This document shows positions 1 through 10,028 of a stretch of DNA of 64,000 bases, piece by piece. The notes under the pieces were generated by a model. It was given only the letters and a program-made list of their open reading frames with translations. It was not told where the DNA came from and did not search any database. The translations under genes were made by a program, and so were the position numbers. Source of the DNA: Lachancea mirantina (lineage: Eukaryota; Ascomycota; Saccharomycetes; Saccharomycetales; Saccharomycetaceae); the NCBI GenBank assembly GCA_900074745.1, contig LT598467.1:806001-870000 (forward strand), given 5' to 3'. Position 1 is the stretch's first letter. Every line of letters starts with the position of its first letter.

Positions 1-453
1 GGAAAAAGAAAAAAAAAGTGTGACCACACGTGTAAGGTGATATATAATTTTACGTACATGATGATATTGAATGTCATTTATAACGTATCATTGGACAAGT
101 AACTGTGTACGAGTTTGTCAAAATTTGATGTCGTGCTTATGTCAGCCATATTAGAGTCGAAGGCCTCTGTAAGCTTAAGCTCTCAAAGCCCGCGTGGGTA
201 TAACTGGATAGGTGTTAAGAGACAAAGAGCTCCTAGAGTCGCTCTCTGTAGATGGAAGTTTTGCCCCTTGTAGGCGTCAGTATATACAGATTTGAGTTTT
301 AGTCATGGATTCGCTAGAGTTGCAGCGTAGGGGCCTTGAAGACAGTACTAGGCGAAGTGACACTCTGTGATGTGGGATGTGTTCAAGTCCCGCTCTAGCA
401 GTGACTCAAATATGCAGACAGCGATGGAGATGTTTCAAAAGCCGCTGTCTGTC
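1..453. other. Gene-free left edge
   Basis: No convincing coding region. The segment lies downstream of MIX23, which reads leftward and stops at 454. It holds an A-rich start and a tRNA-sized element at 313-399 (see findings). Any gene beyond the left edge cannot be seen. Confidence 0.6.
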
Positions 454-1041
454 CTATAGGCTCCGCCTCAAATCGTCGAATTGAGTCATGTAGTCAATGT
501 TCGGGTCACAACGCGTGTTGAGAACAGACACGGCGCTCTTTTGTAGAATACTTTCTACTTCACGTTGGTTTTTCACCCAGGCGTCCAGTCTTTGCCAATC
601 GCCATATTCCAGGTCCTTCCGCATTTGCTCAGCGCGAGGCGCATAAGGGTCCATACGGGCACTGACGGTGGCCTGTGAAGCGTCCACGTTCTGCGCATAC
701 AGCTGATCCAGCTCGGTCTTGAGCTGACTCGACTCGTTCTCGCAGAAACTGATAACTTTATCTCGTATTCTCCAATTGCCAGATAGTTCATTATGTACAA
801 AATCCTGGCATCGCGCTCTTTTCTCATGAGTTGTAAGATCTTTGACGTTGTTTAGTTTCTCCCGTATCACGTCATCTGAGTTATGACGCATAGCCCTCAG
901 GAACGAGTTCAATAGGCGCGGATCCACGCATCCTTCCCTGGTGACGGTAAGTTCCATGTTCCGTAGATTTTCGGATCCTTTAAATTGATAAGAAAGGTCC
1001 ATAACTTGAACCGGGGCCTTAATAACGAGCTTATTACCCAT
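454..1041 (-). CDS. MIX23: Mix23-like mitochondrial intermembrane-space protein
   Basis: A 195-residue protein if started at the ATG at 1041; the frame stays open upstream to 1071 but only with a TTG. Two cysteines (about residues 78 and 100) flank a helix ending in IRDKVISFC. This resembles the C...RDRVIKNC pattern of the CCDC58/MIX23 family, small helical proteins of the mitochondrial intermembrane space linked to protein import. As I remember it, the S. cerevisiae protein (YBL107C) is about the same length, which supports this start; a later in-frame Met (about residue 29) remains possible because animal homologues begin nearer the first conserved block. The neighbours SRO77 and PKC1 are in the same order as in S. 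cerevisiae, which strengthens the call. Function is inferred from the family; the match by sequence alone is modest. Confidence 0.75.
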   Translation of the reverse strand: MGNKLVIKAPVQVMDLSYQFKGSENLRNMELTVTREGCVDPRLLNSFLRAMRHNSDDVIREKLNNVKDLTTHEKRARCQDFVHNELSGNWRIRDKVISFCENESSQLKTELDQLYAQNVDASQATVSARMDPYAPRAEQMRKDLEYGDWQRLDAWVKNQREVESILQKSAVSVLNTRCDPNIDYMTQFDDLRRSL

Positions 1042-1193
1042 TGAAATAGAACGATATACTTGATTGATCAATAGTTCAGAAGGTATTCGACCGCCTCTGG
1101 TGCTGACCTGTGTCCGACATGCTTCCTCTATGACGAACTTGCTTTATAAACTTCGATTCGCCCTCTCATAAGACACGAAAACGATGATTCCAC

Positions 1194-4100
1194 CTAAAAG
1201 CCTATCTTGGAACGAAATACACCCTTAACAAGACCTGATCCTGTTTCCTCTAGGGCCTCGTTAATGGTCTCGTTCGCGGCTAAGGCGTAATCGTTAAAAG
1301 TTCCCTCTAAGTTGTCCCAGCCGTTTTCAACGGCCCGTGAGACGTACTTCATCGTTCCGTAACCACCTGTTTTGGCGCCGTGTCTAACTGGAGCCACATA
1401 TCGGTGGTCGTTGGAAGCGGACATACCGTGTTTATTGTCCACCTTTTCTTGCGGATCAAGAGATAAAGTTCCATTTGCAATAGCACTTTCTTTGTATTTG
1501 CTGGGTTTCCTCGCATTTCCACCTAAAAGATCGTCCAAGTCTTGTCTCCTAACGTAAAGAGTGCCTCGAGCCCACTGAAGCGAGTTGAATTCTGGACGGC
1601 ACGGAATACGCAATTCGGGATTATAAAGTGTGTCTGTTGCATGGGTTTCAGCTTGCGAACTCTGAGATGATGTGTCCTTTAGGACCGTAACAAGACTTGC
1701 TTCTGATTTACCAACCCGAGCGACAATATCTCCGTTGCGTAGTACAGACGACTCACGGATATATTTGCTGTGAATTGGAACACCCAATGTCATGGACTTT
1801 ATTTCTCGTAACTCCGGCAATCCCAGAATTTTCACGTCACCATTGACTAACAAGCAGATCAAAACAGGTGCTACGGCTCTTACTTTAGTCTGTGGTGGTG
1901 GAGTTGTACCCTTGCTCTGCAGTGAAACCGGTACAAAAGACAAGCCGCAAGTTGCAACTGGGTATTTGAAAATTTTGTGGCTGTCCTTCGACTTACCTGG
2001 TGTAGCCAGGCGTATGTCTGTAGCTCCACAAATGACAAGTTGACTTTGAACATAAATACCTTTTGAAAGTTGTTGCATTCCTGCTATGGTTGCTTGGCAA
2101 GGCTTACCGTCCATTTTAGCAAATGATTCTATGCTCAACAGGGGGCCAGAGTCATTAGTCTGGAGACATTCGATAGGATCTACCGCAAAACGACCACCTT
2201 GATCCGGCAAAACCTTAAACGAAAGCAACTCGCCAGCATCAGTGCCGGCGAAGAGGACGATACTCGAATATGAATCGTCGCCATAGCCCAGAATAGTAAA
2301 CTCAAAGCATGTTGCGCATAAACTTCGACCTCGGCTTGTATTTCTCACGTTTCCCATATAAATGACAGCCGGACCACGTCTATCAATTACCATGATGGTT
2401 CCTTCTTCGTAGGCAATGGCGACAAATCCAACATTGCTGTTTTTCAAAGCGGATACTTTCCCCTTCCTAGCATGCACAGCCGTCGAGGGCATAAATCCTT
2501 CTCTGACATTGCGGGGTGCTCTATCGGCTACATCTATCAGAATTTCATTGTTTGTATTGAGCGAAAATCTTCTGAAATTTACCTCGACATCGTTAACTAT
2601 GGGGCTCCCTTCTGGAGCAAAGTGTTCGTTCGTTTGAAATTTAAAAAGCACCACATCCCCATCCTCTACTGAAACAGCCAATTCGGCCGTTTCAGATGCA
2701 AATGAAATGTTGTCGACAGCGAGGCCCGTCGCCTTGTTAAGAACATGAGACAAATTCACATCAAAAACTGAGCTATCATCTAGTTCACCGTGAGAAGCAT
2801 CCCAAATACGAACAGACCCATTAGTATGGCCTGTTGCCAAAGCAGACCTAGTTTCATGTACACGCAAAGGTTTTTTCACAGGAGCACCACCTTTAAGTAA
2901 GTAGTCCTTGTTGTAAGTAGAGGACATCATACCCAGCCACAATTTTTTAGGCACAGCAGTAGCGACAGATTTCGTGGCACAAGGGCGAACCCAAGAGATA
3001 CTCTGGGGAAAAAGCGACGCTTTGTATGTCGTATGACCTGAAGGGAAAAGTAGCGTTTCCAGCTCCCCATTTTCAAGCAAAACAACAATGAATCCGGGGT
3101 CATGATTACCTGAAAAGTAGGGAGAAGCGCGAGCTAATGTTAGAAAATCAATCACGGACGCAGAATTATTGATTGGTAAAATCTTCTGTTTGACGGGATT
3201 AGCGTAGAAGTTGCTCATCTTTTCATATGAAGTGACAGAATACATTGGTGTGCCCCCAAGGTCCATGAGTGTTAAATTGTGGCAGCCGGTTCCCTCCAGC
3301 GAGGAGCCTCCCGCTATCAATAGCGATGTATATTCGGGATTAGCCTGACACAGCCACGCCACCTTGAATATTTTGGTATTCTTTACTGCTGAACTATCGT
3401 TAAAGTTTCTAGGAACATTCACGTCGGTGTCGAACAAAGTTCTGGCTTGAATCAAAGTTCCATTGTTAGCATCCCAAAAGACCAAAGAGTTATCTTCGTG
3501 AACAGTTAAAAGATTCAACGAGTTAGGATGATATAGAGATTGCGTCACTCGTGGTATCCTTTCGCTCTCCAAATCTACAGTTGAATCCCCTCCAGGAGCA
3601 GATGGAGGAACTTTGTAGATAAAATGGCTTTTGACTTGATTTTCCACAAACGAATAGATTACCGTCACCTTTGTGTAGGAAATCAAAAGAGTGCCAAAAT
3701 CCCTGGGGTTCCATTGAATTGACACGACTGGTGAAACAGCTTCCTTAGGGAAGAAGTGGCTCTTTTGTAAATTCTCTATTCGCACAGGGGAAATCGCATC
3801 TCGATCAATATCATATATTACAACGGTCCCACTTTGGAGACCAAGAATTAGCCAGTCCATCGACGGATCCGATTCAACGCATGTGATTTTTCCGGGTGCA
3901 AAAAATGTTGCAAGAAAGCTCTTGGAAAGAAGTGAAAGCACTAGCACAGAATCCTTCGAATCGACCGCGACAAGATACACACCCTTCAAAAATCTCAGAT
4001 TCTTGATTGTCGCCTTTGAGTCCACTGTAAATACTACTTCCACCTGGTGTCTCCCGTAAACATGGATTTCACCTGAATCAGTAGCTACAGCCATTAAACT

Positions 4101-4262
4101 TTGGACCGGATCGTAGCCTAACGCTGTTATTTGTCCGTTCATACCATATCTACTGATCTCTTTCAGTTCGAACAATTTGGAGTTGACACCGGCGGACACA
4201 TCACTACTTGAGACTGTCTTGATGGCATTCGACACAGTTTTTAATCTTCTGCTTTTGAACAT
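1194..4262 (-). CDS. SRO7: Lgl-family exocytosis and polarity protein (Sro7/Sro77)
   Basis: A protein of 1022 residues from the ATG at 4262, beginning MFKSRRLK; the open frame further upstream has only a TTG. Length and layout fit yeast Sro7/Sro77 (about 1010-1033 residues), homologues of lethal giant larvae. Repeated WD-like blades are visible through the N-terminal two thirds, for example GLQSGTVVIYDID and ATGHTNGSVRIWD, consistent with the double beta-propeller of the family. A basic C-terminal tail follows. Family role: binds the t-SNARE Sec9 and the Rab Sec4 at the plasma membrane and promotes fusion of secretory vesicles; also linked to salt tolerance. S. cerevisiae carries two WGD copies, SRO7 and SRO77, with SRO77 beside PKC1; only one is seen in this window, so the symbol stands for the single ancestral gene. 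Confidence 0.93.
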   Translation of the reverse strand: MFKSRRLKTVSNAIKTVSSSDVSAGVNSKLFELKEISRYGMNGQITALGYDPVQSLMAVATDSGEIHVYGRHQVEVVFTVDSKATIKNLRFLKGVYLVAVDSKDSVLVLSLLSKSFLATFFAPGKITCVESDPSMDWLILGLQSGTVVIYDIDRDAISPVRIENLQKSHFFPKEAVSPVVSIQWNPRDFGTLLISYTKVTVIYSFVENQVKSHFIYKVPPSAPGGDSTVDLESERIPRVTQSLYHPNSLNLLTVHEDNSLVFWDANNGTLIQARTLFDTDVNVPRNFNDSSAVKNTKIFKVAWLCQANPEYTSLLIAGGSSLEGTGCHNLTLMDLGGTPMYSVTSYEKMSNFYANPVKQKILPINNSASVIDFLTLARASPYFSGNHDPGFIVVLLENGELETLLFPSGHTTYKASLFPQSISWVRPCATKSVATAVPKKLWLGMMSSTYNKDYLLKGGAPVKKPLRVHETRSALATGHTNGSVRIWDASHGELDDSSVFDVNLSHVLNKATGLAVDNISFASETAELAVSVEDGDVVLFKFQTNEHFAPEGSPIVNDVEVNFRRFSLNTNNEILIDVADRAPRNVREGFMPSTAVHARKGKVSALKNSNVGFVAIAYEEGTIMVIDRRGPAVIYMGNVRNTSRGRSLCATCFEFTILGYGDDSYSSIVLFAGTDAGELLSFKVLPDQGGRFAVDPIECLQTNDSGPLLSIESFAKMDGKPCQATIAGMQQLSKGIYVQSQLVICGATDIRLATPGKSKDSHKIFKYPVATCGLSFVPVSLQSKGTTPPPQTKVRAVAPVLICLLVNGDVKILGLPELREIKSMTLGVPIHSKYIRESSVLRNGDIVARVGKSEASLVTVLKDTSSQSSQAETHATDTLYNPELRIPCRPEFNSLQWARGTLYVRRQDLDDLLGGNARKPSKYKESAIANGTLSLDPQEKVDNKHGMSASNDHRYVAPVRHGAKTGGYGTMKYVSRAVENGWDNLEGTFNDYALAANETINEALEETGSGLVKGVFRSKIGF

Positions 4263-4779
4263 CGTGGTATGATTTACCCGTTCGGTTACTTCAGGATAGT
4301 TCAAGTTCAAGATGCTATACGTTTAAGTTTCAACCCCGCCATCGAATCGTATACAAGACTCAAGTCGTCACATGATCTCCAGAGACGAAGCCTCTGAAAA
4401 GGAAGCGTCTGCCATCGACAAAGTAGATTTTGAATTAACTTATGGCATAGTTACTAGGAATATTATGCTGCTATGAATAATTATCGTAGGAGGCTGTTTT
4501 CACCTGTAAAGGTCTTACAAAACGTGATTTCATTACTGTCACCACATTTTATAAAATGCAATCAATTTTGTTAGCTCATTACCGAGAAATCTACCGAAAA
4601 TCGGCACTATCCCAGACATTATGTTTCTGATTAAATTTTTCAGGTTCATAGTTTCAATAATTTAGGTATGCTCCGTTTTCTGCCGATTTACAGCACTGTC
4701 AAAATCTGATAAGGTCCAAAAACGAAATTCAACGTACAAGCAAAGCTTTTTTTAGGTCCTCGTTTATATGAAAATCGTC
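4263..4779. other. Intergenic region: SRO7 promoter and PKC1 3' flank
   Basis: About 0.5 kb between two genes that read in the same leftward direction. It must contain the SRO7 promoter and the PKC1 terminator. It is AT-rich with several A and T runs; no ORF or RNA gene is recognisable. Confidence 0.6.
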
Positions 4780-7700
4780 TCACAAAAGCAAATCCTCTGG
4801 CATGAATGAGAAGCCCCTAAATTCTTCTTGGAGATCGGAGCTCAGAACAGACGGTAATGGAGTTAAGGTTGGTGGGGCCGAGGTAAACTCTTTCTCGAAA
4901 TATGACGTATCGTCGGCCGCTTTGATCTCAGGAACATATGGGGGCTGAATTCTCATATTAAGTATATCATCAAAATTGACATTCCGGAAAAAGGGTTCTT
5001 CCATAACTTCCAGAGCATCACGAGGACCAGCTCCCAGACGCCTTTCCGGATCCTTTGTGAGAAGGCCTTGGAAAATTTGAACAATATCGCCAGCCATGTC
5101 GATTGGGTATAGAGGCTCATCTGTCAAAATCGCATTGAAGACCTCATCTTCATCGTCGCCAGAAAACGGAGACTGGCAAAGTAGCATCTGATACAAAAGC
5201 ACACCAAAAGCCCACCAGTCGACTGCTTTGGTGTACTCTTGTTCTTTCAAAATTTCGGGAGCCATGAATTCTGGGGTGCCGCAGAAAGTTGACGTTCTGT
5301 TCCCGTACCACATTTCATCTTTACAAAGCCCGTAGTCGGCAATCTTGATATGGCCTTCAGGCGTCAAAAGAATGTTTTCAAGCTTCAAGTCTCTGTAAAT
5401 GACACCGTTGTCGTGGAAATACTTTAATGCGAGCAAAACCTCTGCGGCGTAGAACTTTGCTCGCCTCACAGACAAGCGTTGATTTTGTACGTGCCACATC
5501 AAGTCACCAGCTCCAATAAACTCCATAGCAAAATAAATTCTGTTTTCTGTTTGGAATGAACAGAATAGATTGGTCAAAAACGGATGCTTTGCCTTTGTCG
5601 CCAACAGGAATACTTTTTTCTCAGCTCGCGCACTTTCGATATCATGATTCTTGATGATATGGTCCTTTTTTAGTACTTTGATGGCACACAGACGTTCGTT
5701 ATTCTTGGATTTGGCCAGAAGAACTTTTCCGAAATTACCTTTTCCTAAAACCTTGAGGAGAATAAAATCATCCAAGGAAATTTTGCGACGTTTGGGGCCT
5801 CTTTTCTTATGCTTCGAGACCCCATGCTGCTTTTGCGGAGAAGGCTGCTTAGAAAGAGCCTCGGTTCCAATTGGTTGTTGTTGTTGTTGATCAGGTACAG
5901 GACGGGCATATGCAACGGAAGCGACGGCTTCTCTTTCCATCTCTGGATAAGCAGCTTGACGAAATGGGTTATTGCTACCATTATACTGTTGAGAAGGCGT
6001 AGCATCAACCTTGACACGCGGTTCGACGACAGCTTCAGTATTGGAGAAAGGTCTAGTTTCTAGCAGCGCCTGGGTGTCTTCGTCATTGTACTTGTCTTCC
6101 GTCTGGGTGGAAGTGCTCGCTGCATTCTCGACCTGCTGTTGATACCAATCATTTTCTCTTAATTTTGCAGTGATAGAAGCATCAACGCCTTGTAACGATA
6201 TTTCTTGCTCAGGTTCTATGTGAGCCGGATCCAACGTACGAGAAAAATCATCGTATTCAAAAGCGTTTTTGTCGATGAAATCATTGAGCCTATCTTTAGC
6301 ATGTTCTTCTCGTACGTTCTGAGGGGCAGTAGGTCTCAATGTTGGATGAGAGTTTGAAGTAGGTTTTAGCTCTTGCATCTCATCCTTGAACAATTCACCT
6401 TTCAAGGCAAAATCATCCAGATCTCTGCGCACTTCATCAGGAGCTCGAGGTAGCGGCTTCTGAGGTGAGGGATGTGAATGCACGTCAGAGTATACATGTT
6501 CCTTGGTCCCGATCTTGTTTACAGATGAAGCTATTTTCCGCCTTTGCTCCTGTGTGCGCTTGGTGTCTTGAATCGCGGTCAACACTGTGTTGGCCATTTC
6601 CATCGACATTCCACAGAAGTCAGGCACAAGGTGAGCGCATTGAGCGTGACACATAATTCCACACTCCGAGCATTTTCTAACATTCTTACGACCCCAAGGT
6701 AAAATGTATCCACAGTGGCAACACCATTTGGTACCACGGTTTGGAAAAGGCTCAAATCTGTGAGGTATTCTATGATTGAGTTTTGCTTCATCTGGATCCG
6801 TGTCAGTGCTGGTCTTGGCGATGCATTTTGTAACGACATGATCGTAACATTTCTTGTGACAGAGAAATTTACAATCTTGGCATTGAAAACCGGTATATCT
6901 TAGAAACTCCCCACAATACGCACATGACATAATGTTGTAGAATGATTTCTGCACAAAGTGATGGCCATGTTGTTCATATACATCTTCCTTGCGGTTTATG
7001 ATGGCACCATGACGGTGTAATCCCCCCATGAGATGCTTTCTGGACGGTGTATCAGATTTTTTGAAGCCTAAGGTGAGTAAAATTTGGCCGGAGGACTCTA
7101 AAACAAACCATGAATGTGATGTGATTGATTGTGATGAATCATTTAAGTCATCTGAATCCGTCTTTAACTCTTTGCCCGCGCTGTTCGTTGAAGTCAACGT
7201 TAAAGTTGGACCTGAGGTTCCTGAAGTCGCATCCCGACTGTTGGACCAACCCGCCTGTCCCATGTTCTGTGTGACTTGGCCTGCCTTTCTTTTACGAATC
7301 TCCTCTGCAATGTCCGAGAGAAGCAGCCACATTACGGCAACAGGTACCATTTGATCGTTTACTCTATCATAAACAGCAATCTCGATCTCATTCCCCTTTT
7401 CAACGTGAATATTATACTCATCGTGCCACCGGTCGTTTCTCGACGGCTTTGTTTTTGCCCTTACGGTATCGTCTATCTTAACGATGATAAAGGTCTCTGG
7501 CTTCCTAGAGAATAAGGGCGACTGAACATGGTCAACATCGCGGATTGCATTGATACCAATCGTAAGAACTCCTGACAGTTGTTTTCTCCTGTACTTGTTT
7601 TGAGCTGCTGCGGCGCTCGCGTCCATGAACGGATCCAAATCTACGTTAATAGCCTGATATTTCTTTAAAGCCTTGGTGAGGAGCTGGATGCGCTGTTTAG

Positions 7701-8169
7701 ACTCTCGGGAGCCTCCCTCCGCAGCAGAGCTGCTGCGCTGGTCCCCATCAATCCGATACAACTTGGTCAGCTTTTCGTTGGCTTCCTGGTACTGGTGTTC
7801 GACCTGCAGCTTGAACTCCAGTTGTTGCAGCATGTACTGGATCCGCTGCGACAAAGAGGGGCAATCGTACTTCACCAGATCGAGTCGCGAAAACAGATGC
7901 TCTTCGGGCGCAATGGTCGAAAGTTGGCCATAGGCCGGGTTTTCGTTCTTGGAAGTTTTCTCCTGGTTGGCAGGGTCTTGGCGCATGTGAATTTTCGCCA
8001 GGGTTTCTTCCAGGTACTGAATGTTCTGCTGTGCTTCTCGAATGTTGGTATTGCATTTCTGAATCACCATGACATTGTCGGTTTTCTTTTTCAGCTGCGA
8101 CGCACCCTGGATGATGTTTTGTTCCCTTTCGATCTTTTTGTGAATATCATGTTCAACCTTGGTTATCAT
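4780..8169 (-). CDS. PKC1: Protein kinase C, cell-wall integrity kinase
   Basis: 1129 residues, near the usual length of fungal Pkc1 (about 1150). Domains in order: HR1 coiled coils (about 1-180) that bind Rho GTPases; a C2-like domain (about 195-370); a pseudosubstrate-like RHGAI at about 386; two C1 zinc fingers (about 401-449 and 470-519); a low-complexity linker with a short Gln run; and an AGC kinase domain (about 802-1061). Visible catalytic residues are the glycine loop GKGNFG (809-814), Lys831, YRDLKLEN (925-932) and the metal-binding DYG (945-947) in place of the common DFG. The activation loop has TFCGTPEF with Thr961 as the likely PDK1 site. The C-terminal tail shows the TPLPS turn region and an FRGFSF hydrophobic motif. 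The kinase is the effector of Rho1 at the plasma membrane and heads the cell-wall integrity MAP-kinase cascade. The start ATG at 8169 is the first in frame. Confidence 0.98.
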   Translation of the reverse strand: MITKVEHDIHKKIEREQNIIQGASQLKKKTDNVMVIQKCNTNIREAQQNIQYLEETLAKIHMRQDPANQEKTSKNENPAYGQLSTIAPEEHLFSRLDLVKYDCPSLSQRIQYMLQQLEFKLQVEHQYQEANEKLTKLYRIDGDQRSSSAAEGGSRESKQRIQLLTKALKKYQAINVDLDPFMDASAAAAQNKYRRKQLSGVLTIGINAIRDVDHVQSPLFSRKPETFIIVKIDDTVRAKTKPSRNDRWHDEYNIHVEKGNEIEIAVYDRVNDQMVPVAVMWLLLSDIAEEIRKRKAGQVTQNMGQAGWSNSRDATSGTSGPTLTLTSTNSAGKELKTDSDDLNDSSQSITSHSWFVLESSGQILLTLGFKKSDTPSRKHLMGGLHRHGAIINRKEDVYEQHGHHFVQKSFYNIMSCAYCGEFLRYTGFQCQDCKFLCHKKCYDHVVTKCIAKTSTDTDPDEAKLNHRIPHRFEPFPNRGTKWCCHCGYILPWGRKNVRKCSECGIMCHAQCAHLVPDFCGMSMEMANTVLTAIQDTKRTQEQRRKIASSVNKIGTKEHVYSDVHSHPSPQKPLPRAPDEVRRDLDDFALKGELFKDEMQELKPTSNSHPTLRPTAPQNVREEHAKDRLNDFIDKNAFEYDDFSRTLDPAHIEPEQEISLQGVDASITAKLRENDWYQQQVENAASTSTQTEDKYNDEDTQALLETRPFSNTEAVVEPRVKVDATPSQQYNGSNNPFRQAAYPEMEREAVASVAYARPVPDQQQQQPIGTEALSKQPSPQKQHGVSKHKKRGPKRRKISLDDFILLKVLGKGNFGKVLLAKSKNNERLCAIKVLKKDHIIKNHDIESARAEKKVFLLATKAKHPFLTNLFCSFQTENRIYFAMEFIGAGDLMWHVQNQRLSVRRAKFYAAEVLLALKYFHDNGVIYRDLKLENILLTPEGHIKIADYGLCKDEMWYGNRTSTFCGTPEFMAPEILKEQEYTKAVDWWAFGVLLYQMLLCQSPFSGDDEDEVFNAILTDEPLYPIDMAGDIVQIFQGLLTKDPERRLGAGPRDALEVMEEPFFRNVNFDDILNMRIQPPYVPEIKAADDTSYFEKEFTSAPPTLTPLPSVLSSDLQEEFRGFSFMPEDLLL

Positions 8170-10028
8170 AGCGAACGCAATGGCTTAATGGCTCCAAATT
8201 TTGGTATGAAACCACGAGATCCTTATCCTTTTCTCGATCCGCAAAAGAGTGAGTAGCTATCAAGGTAAAAATAATGCGTCAAAGCTTTCAAAACCTGCCC
8301 TAGATTTAGATTTGAATTGTCGTGATACGTTGTGCGTCGATTGGCACCTACGGATTCGCCAATTCTTCGAAGTTTTGTGCTTGTGTAAAACACCTTGATC
8401 CAAGTTGATCTCTCTATATACTATCTATATTCAGCCACTTTTCCTTGTGCTTGTGAGGCATGTGACGCTCGTAATTTTATACGAGATACGAGCGATCTGC
8501 TCAGTGTCGTTATGGTATTTAACGATAACTGATGATGCCAGACTTGACAATTCTATATATACAAAAAAGAGCTTATCTAACCCAAAATATTCCGTTGTAA
8601 GCGTTTCCTTGTTCCTTTTCATATTTTTAACCTTTTAGATTTTTCCTAGAGCTTACAGGCTTGTCTACTTTCAAAATAGTTGCATAGATCTTCAGAGGAC
8701 TGGAGCACAAACGGTTCAAATCTCATTTCACAAATTTTTCGTTCTTATTTGGCTACTTGAAAGTGTTCAGTTTGTCCGAAGACGTACTTTGACTAATCAG
8801 TCGATCTATTAATCGGTAATCGTCTATTCAGAAGAGGAACTCGCTTTCCCACAGTAGTTTTGTACGAACTCAAATCCATGAGCAATGATGATAGTCGGAT
8901 TCGTTCACTGGCTTCGTCCTAGTGCTACGTCATCGTTCATCAAGCAATCTGTTAATGATGTTGCAGAGGCCGCCAACTCAAAAATAGGAATCAAACTTTG
9001 CAATAGCTCTGGCTTTTCCTGCTTTCATGGCAACTCTGAAGCCGTGTGATCGTATTGAGAGATATTAATGAGGATTACCAGAGTCGGTTGTAAATGGGTA
9101 TCTACATAGGTCACTTGCACACACGACTGTAGTAGGAGAGTAATTTATTAGGTCGTGCATCTCACCACAATTATGTTGATAATTTCCATCTTCAATCATG
9201 TTGCTATGGTTTCCTGTGCAATACTTGAAATACTGTTTCCGGTGGCTATTACCTCACGTATTCGTCGCGCTACAGTTGTCCATATTCGGGTAGTTTTATA
9301 ATTCCATGGAAGACTCTGCTGGAGCATTCTTCGGCTATTTGCGTCGGTCTAAGTCTTCGTGGGCTATTCTGTCATCATGGTCGCGTGACTTTATTCTCCT
9401 GTAAAATCATTACTTGAGATACCAATTTTCGCGAGCACTTCCGATAGTTATTTATGCCGCGATTAATGACTACCTTGAAAAATACAATCCAAACTGCATT
9501 CTAAAGCTGGGTTTCTTGTTTTTGGTTTTCTCGCTTCTCCTATCTCTCACTGTTCCTCTACTGGTCTCGGAAAGGGATACTACGAAAAAAGTCAATACGA
9601 TGAACTACACCTAGACGATTAAACCAAATGTATGAGCGAGAGACAGAATAAACGCCATAAACTTAAATTGGTGAGTGATTATATATTATATTATGTAGAC
9701 AATTATTAGAATACCCTTGGGTCTGAAAGCAAAGACATACTTGCGGAAACAGCAGCACTGCTCTCCAGGTTGTCGCGAAACAAAAATTTAAGAGGATTAG
9801 CCTCCCAAATTCGTTTCAAATTTGACCTTCTTGTTGTCTCTCCGTACAAGATTTTAGATTTTTAAGGCTAATTTGACCTTTATTTCCTGCTACAAGCCTG
9901 TTTCACGCCTCCAAGCAAACAGCTATCTATATAACATTAAATAACGAAGTGTACTCTCATCGGACACGATACCTTGGACAAGAACACCTTTTGAACACTC
10001 TTTTGAAGGTCAGCTCGCGGCGATACTG
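8170..10028. other. 1.86 kb gene-free stretch at a synteny junction
   Basis: This lies between the divergently transcribed PKC1 (minus) and TRS65 (plus), so it holds both promoters, but it is much longer than most gaps here. Only short ORFs occur; the longest plausible one (9414-9614, 66 codons, one hydrophobic segment) resembles nothing I know. I looked for tRNA arms, LTR ends, intron signals and centromere elements (TCACRTG with an AT-rich core and a CCGAA box) and found no convincing set. A TTTGTCCGAAGAC string near 8772 is the nearest to a CDEIII-like box but has no AT-rich partner. The adjoining blocks correspond to different S. cerevisiae chromosomes. Confidence 0.6.

Noticed and set aside
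8760-8790. CDEIII-like TTTGTCCGAAGAC as a centromere element
   Set aside because: No CDEI (TCACRTG) at the right distance and no highly AT-rich core beside it.
9414-9614. 66-codon ORF with one hydrophobic segment in the PKC1-TRS65 gap
   Set aside because: Its first codon is not an ATG, it is isolated and short, and it has no recognisable homologue; kept only as part of the gap description.
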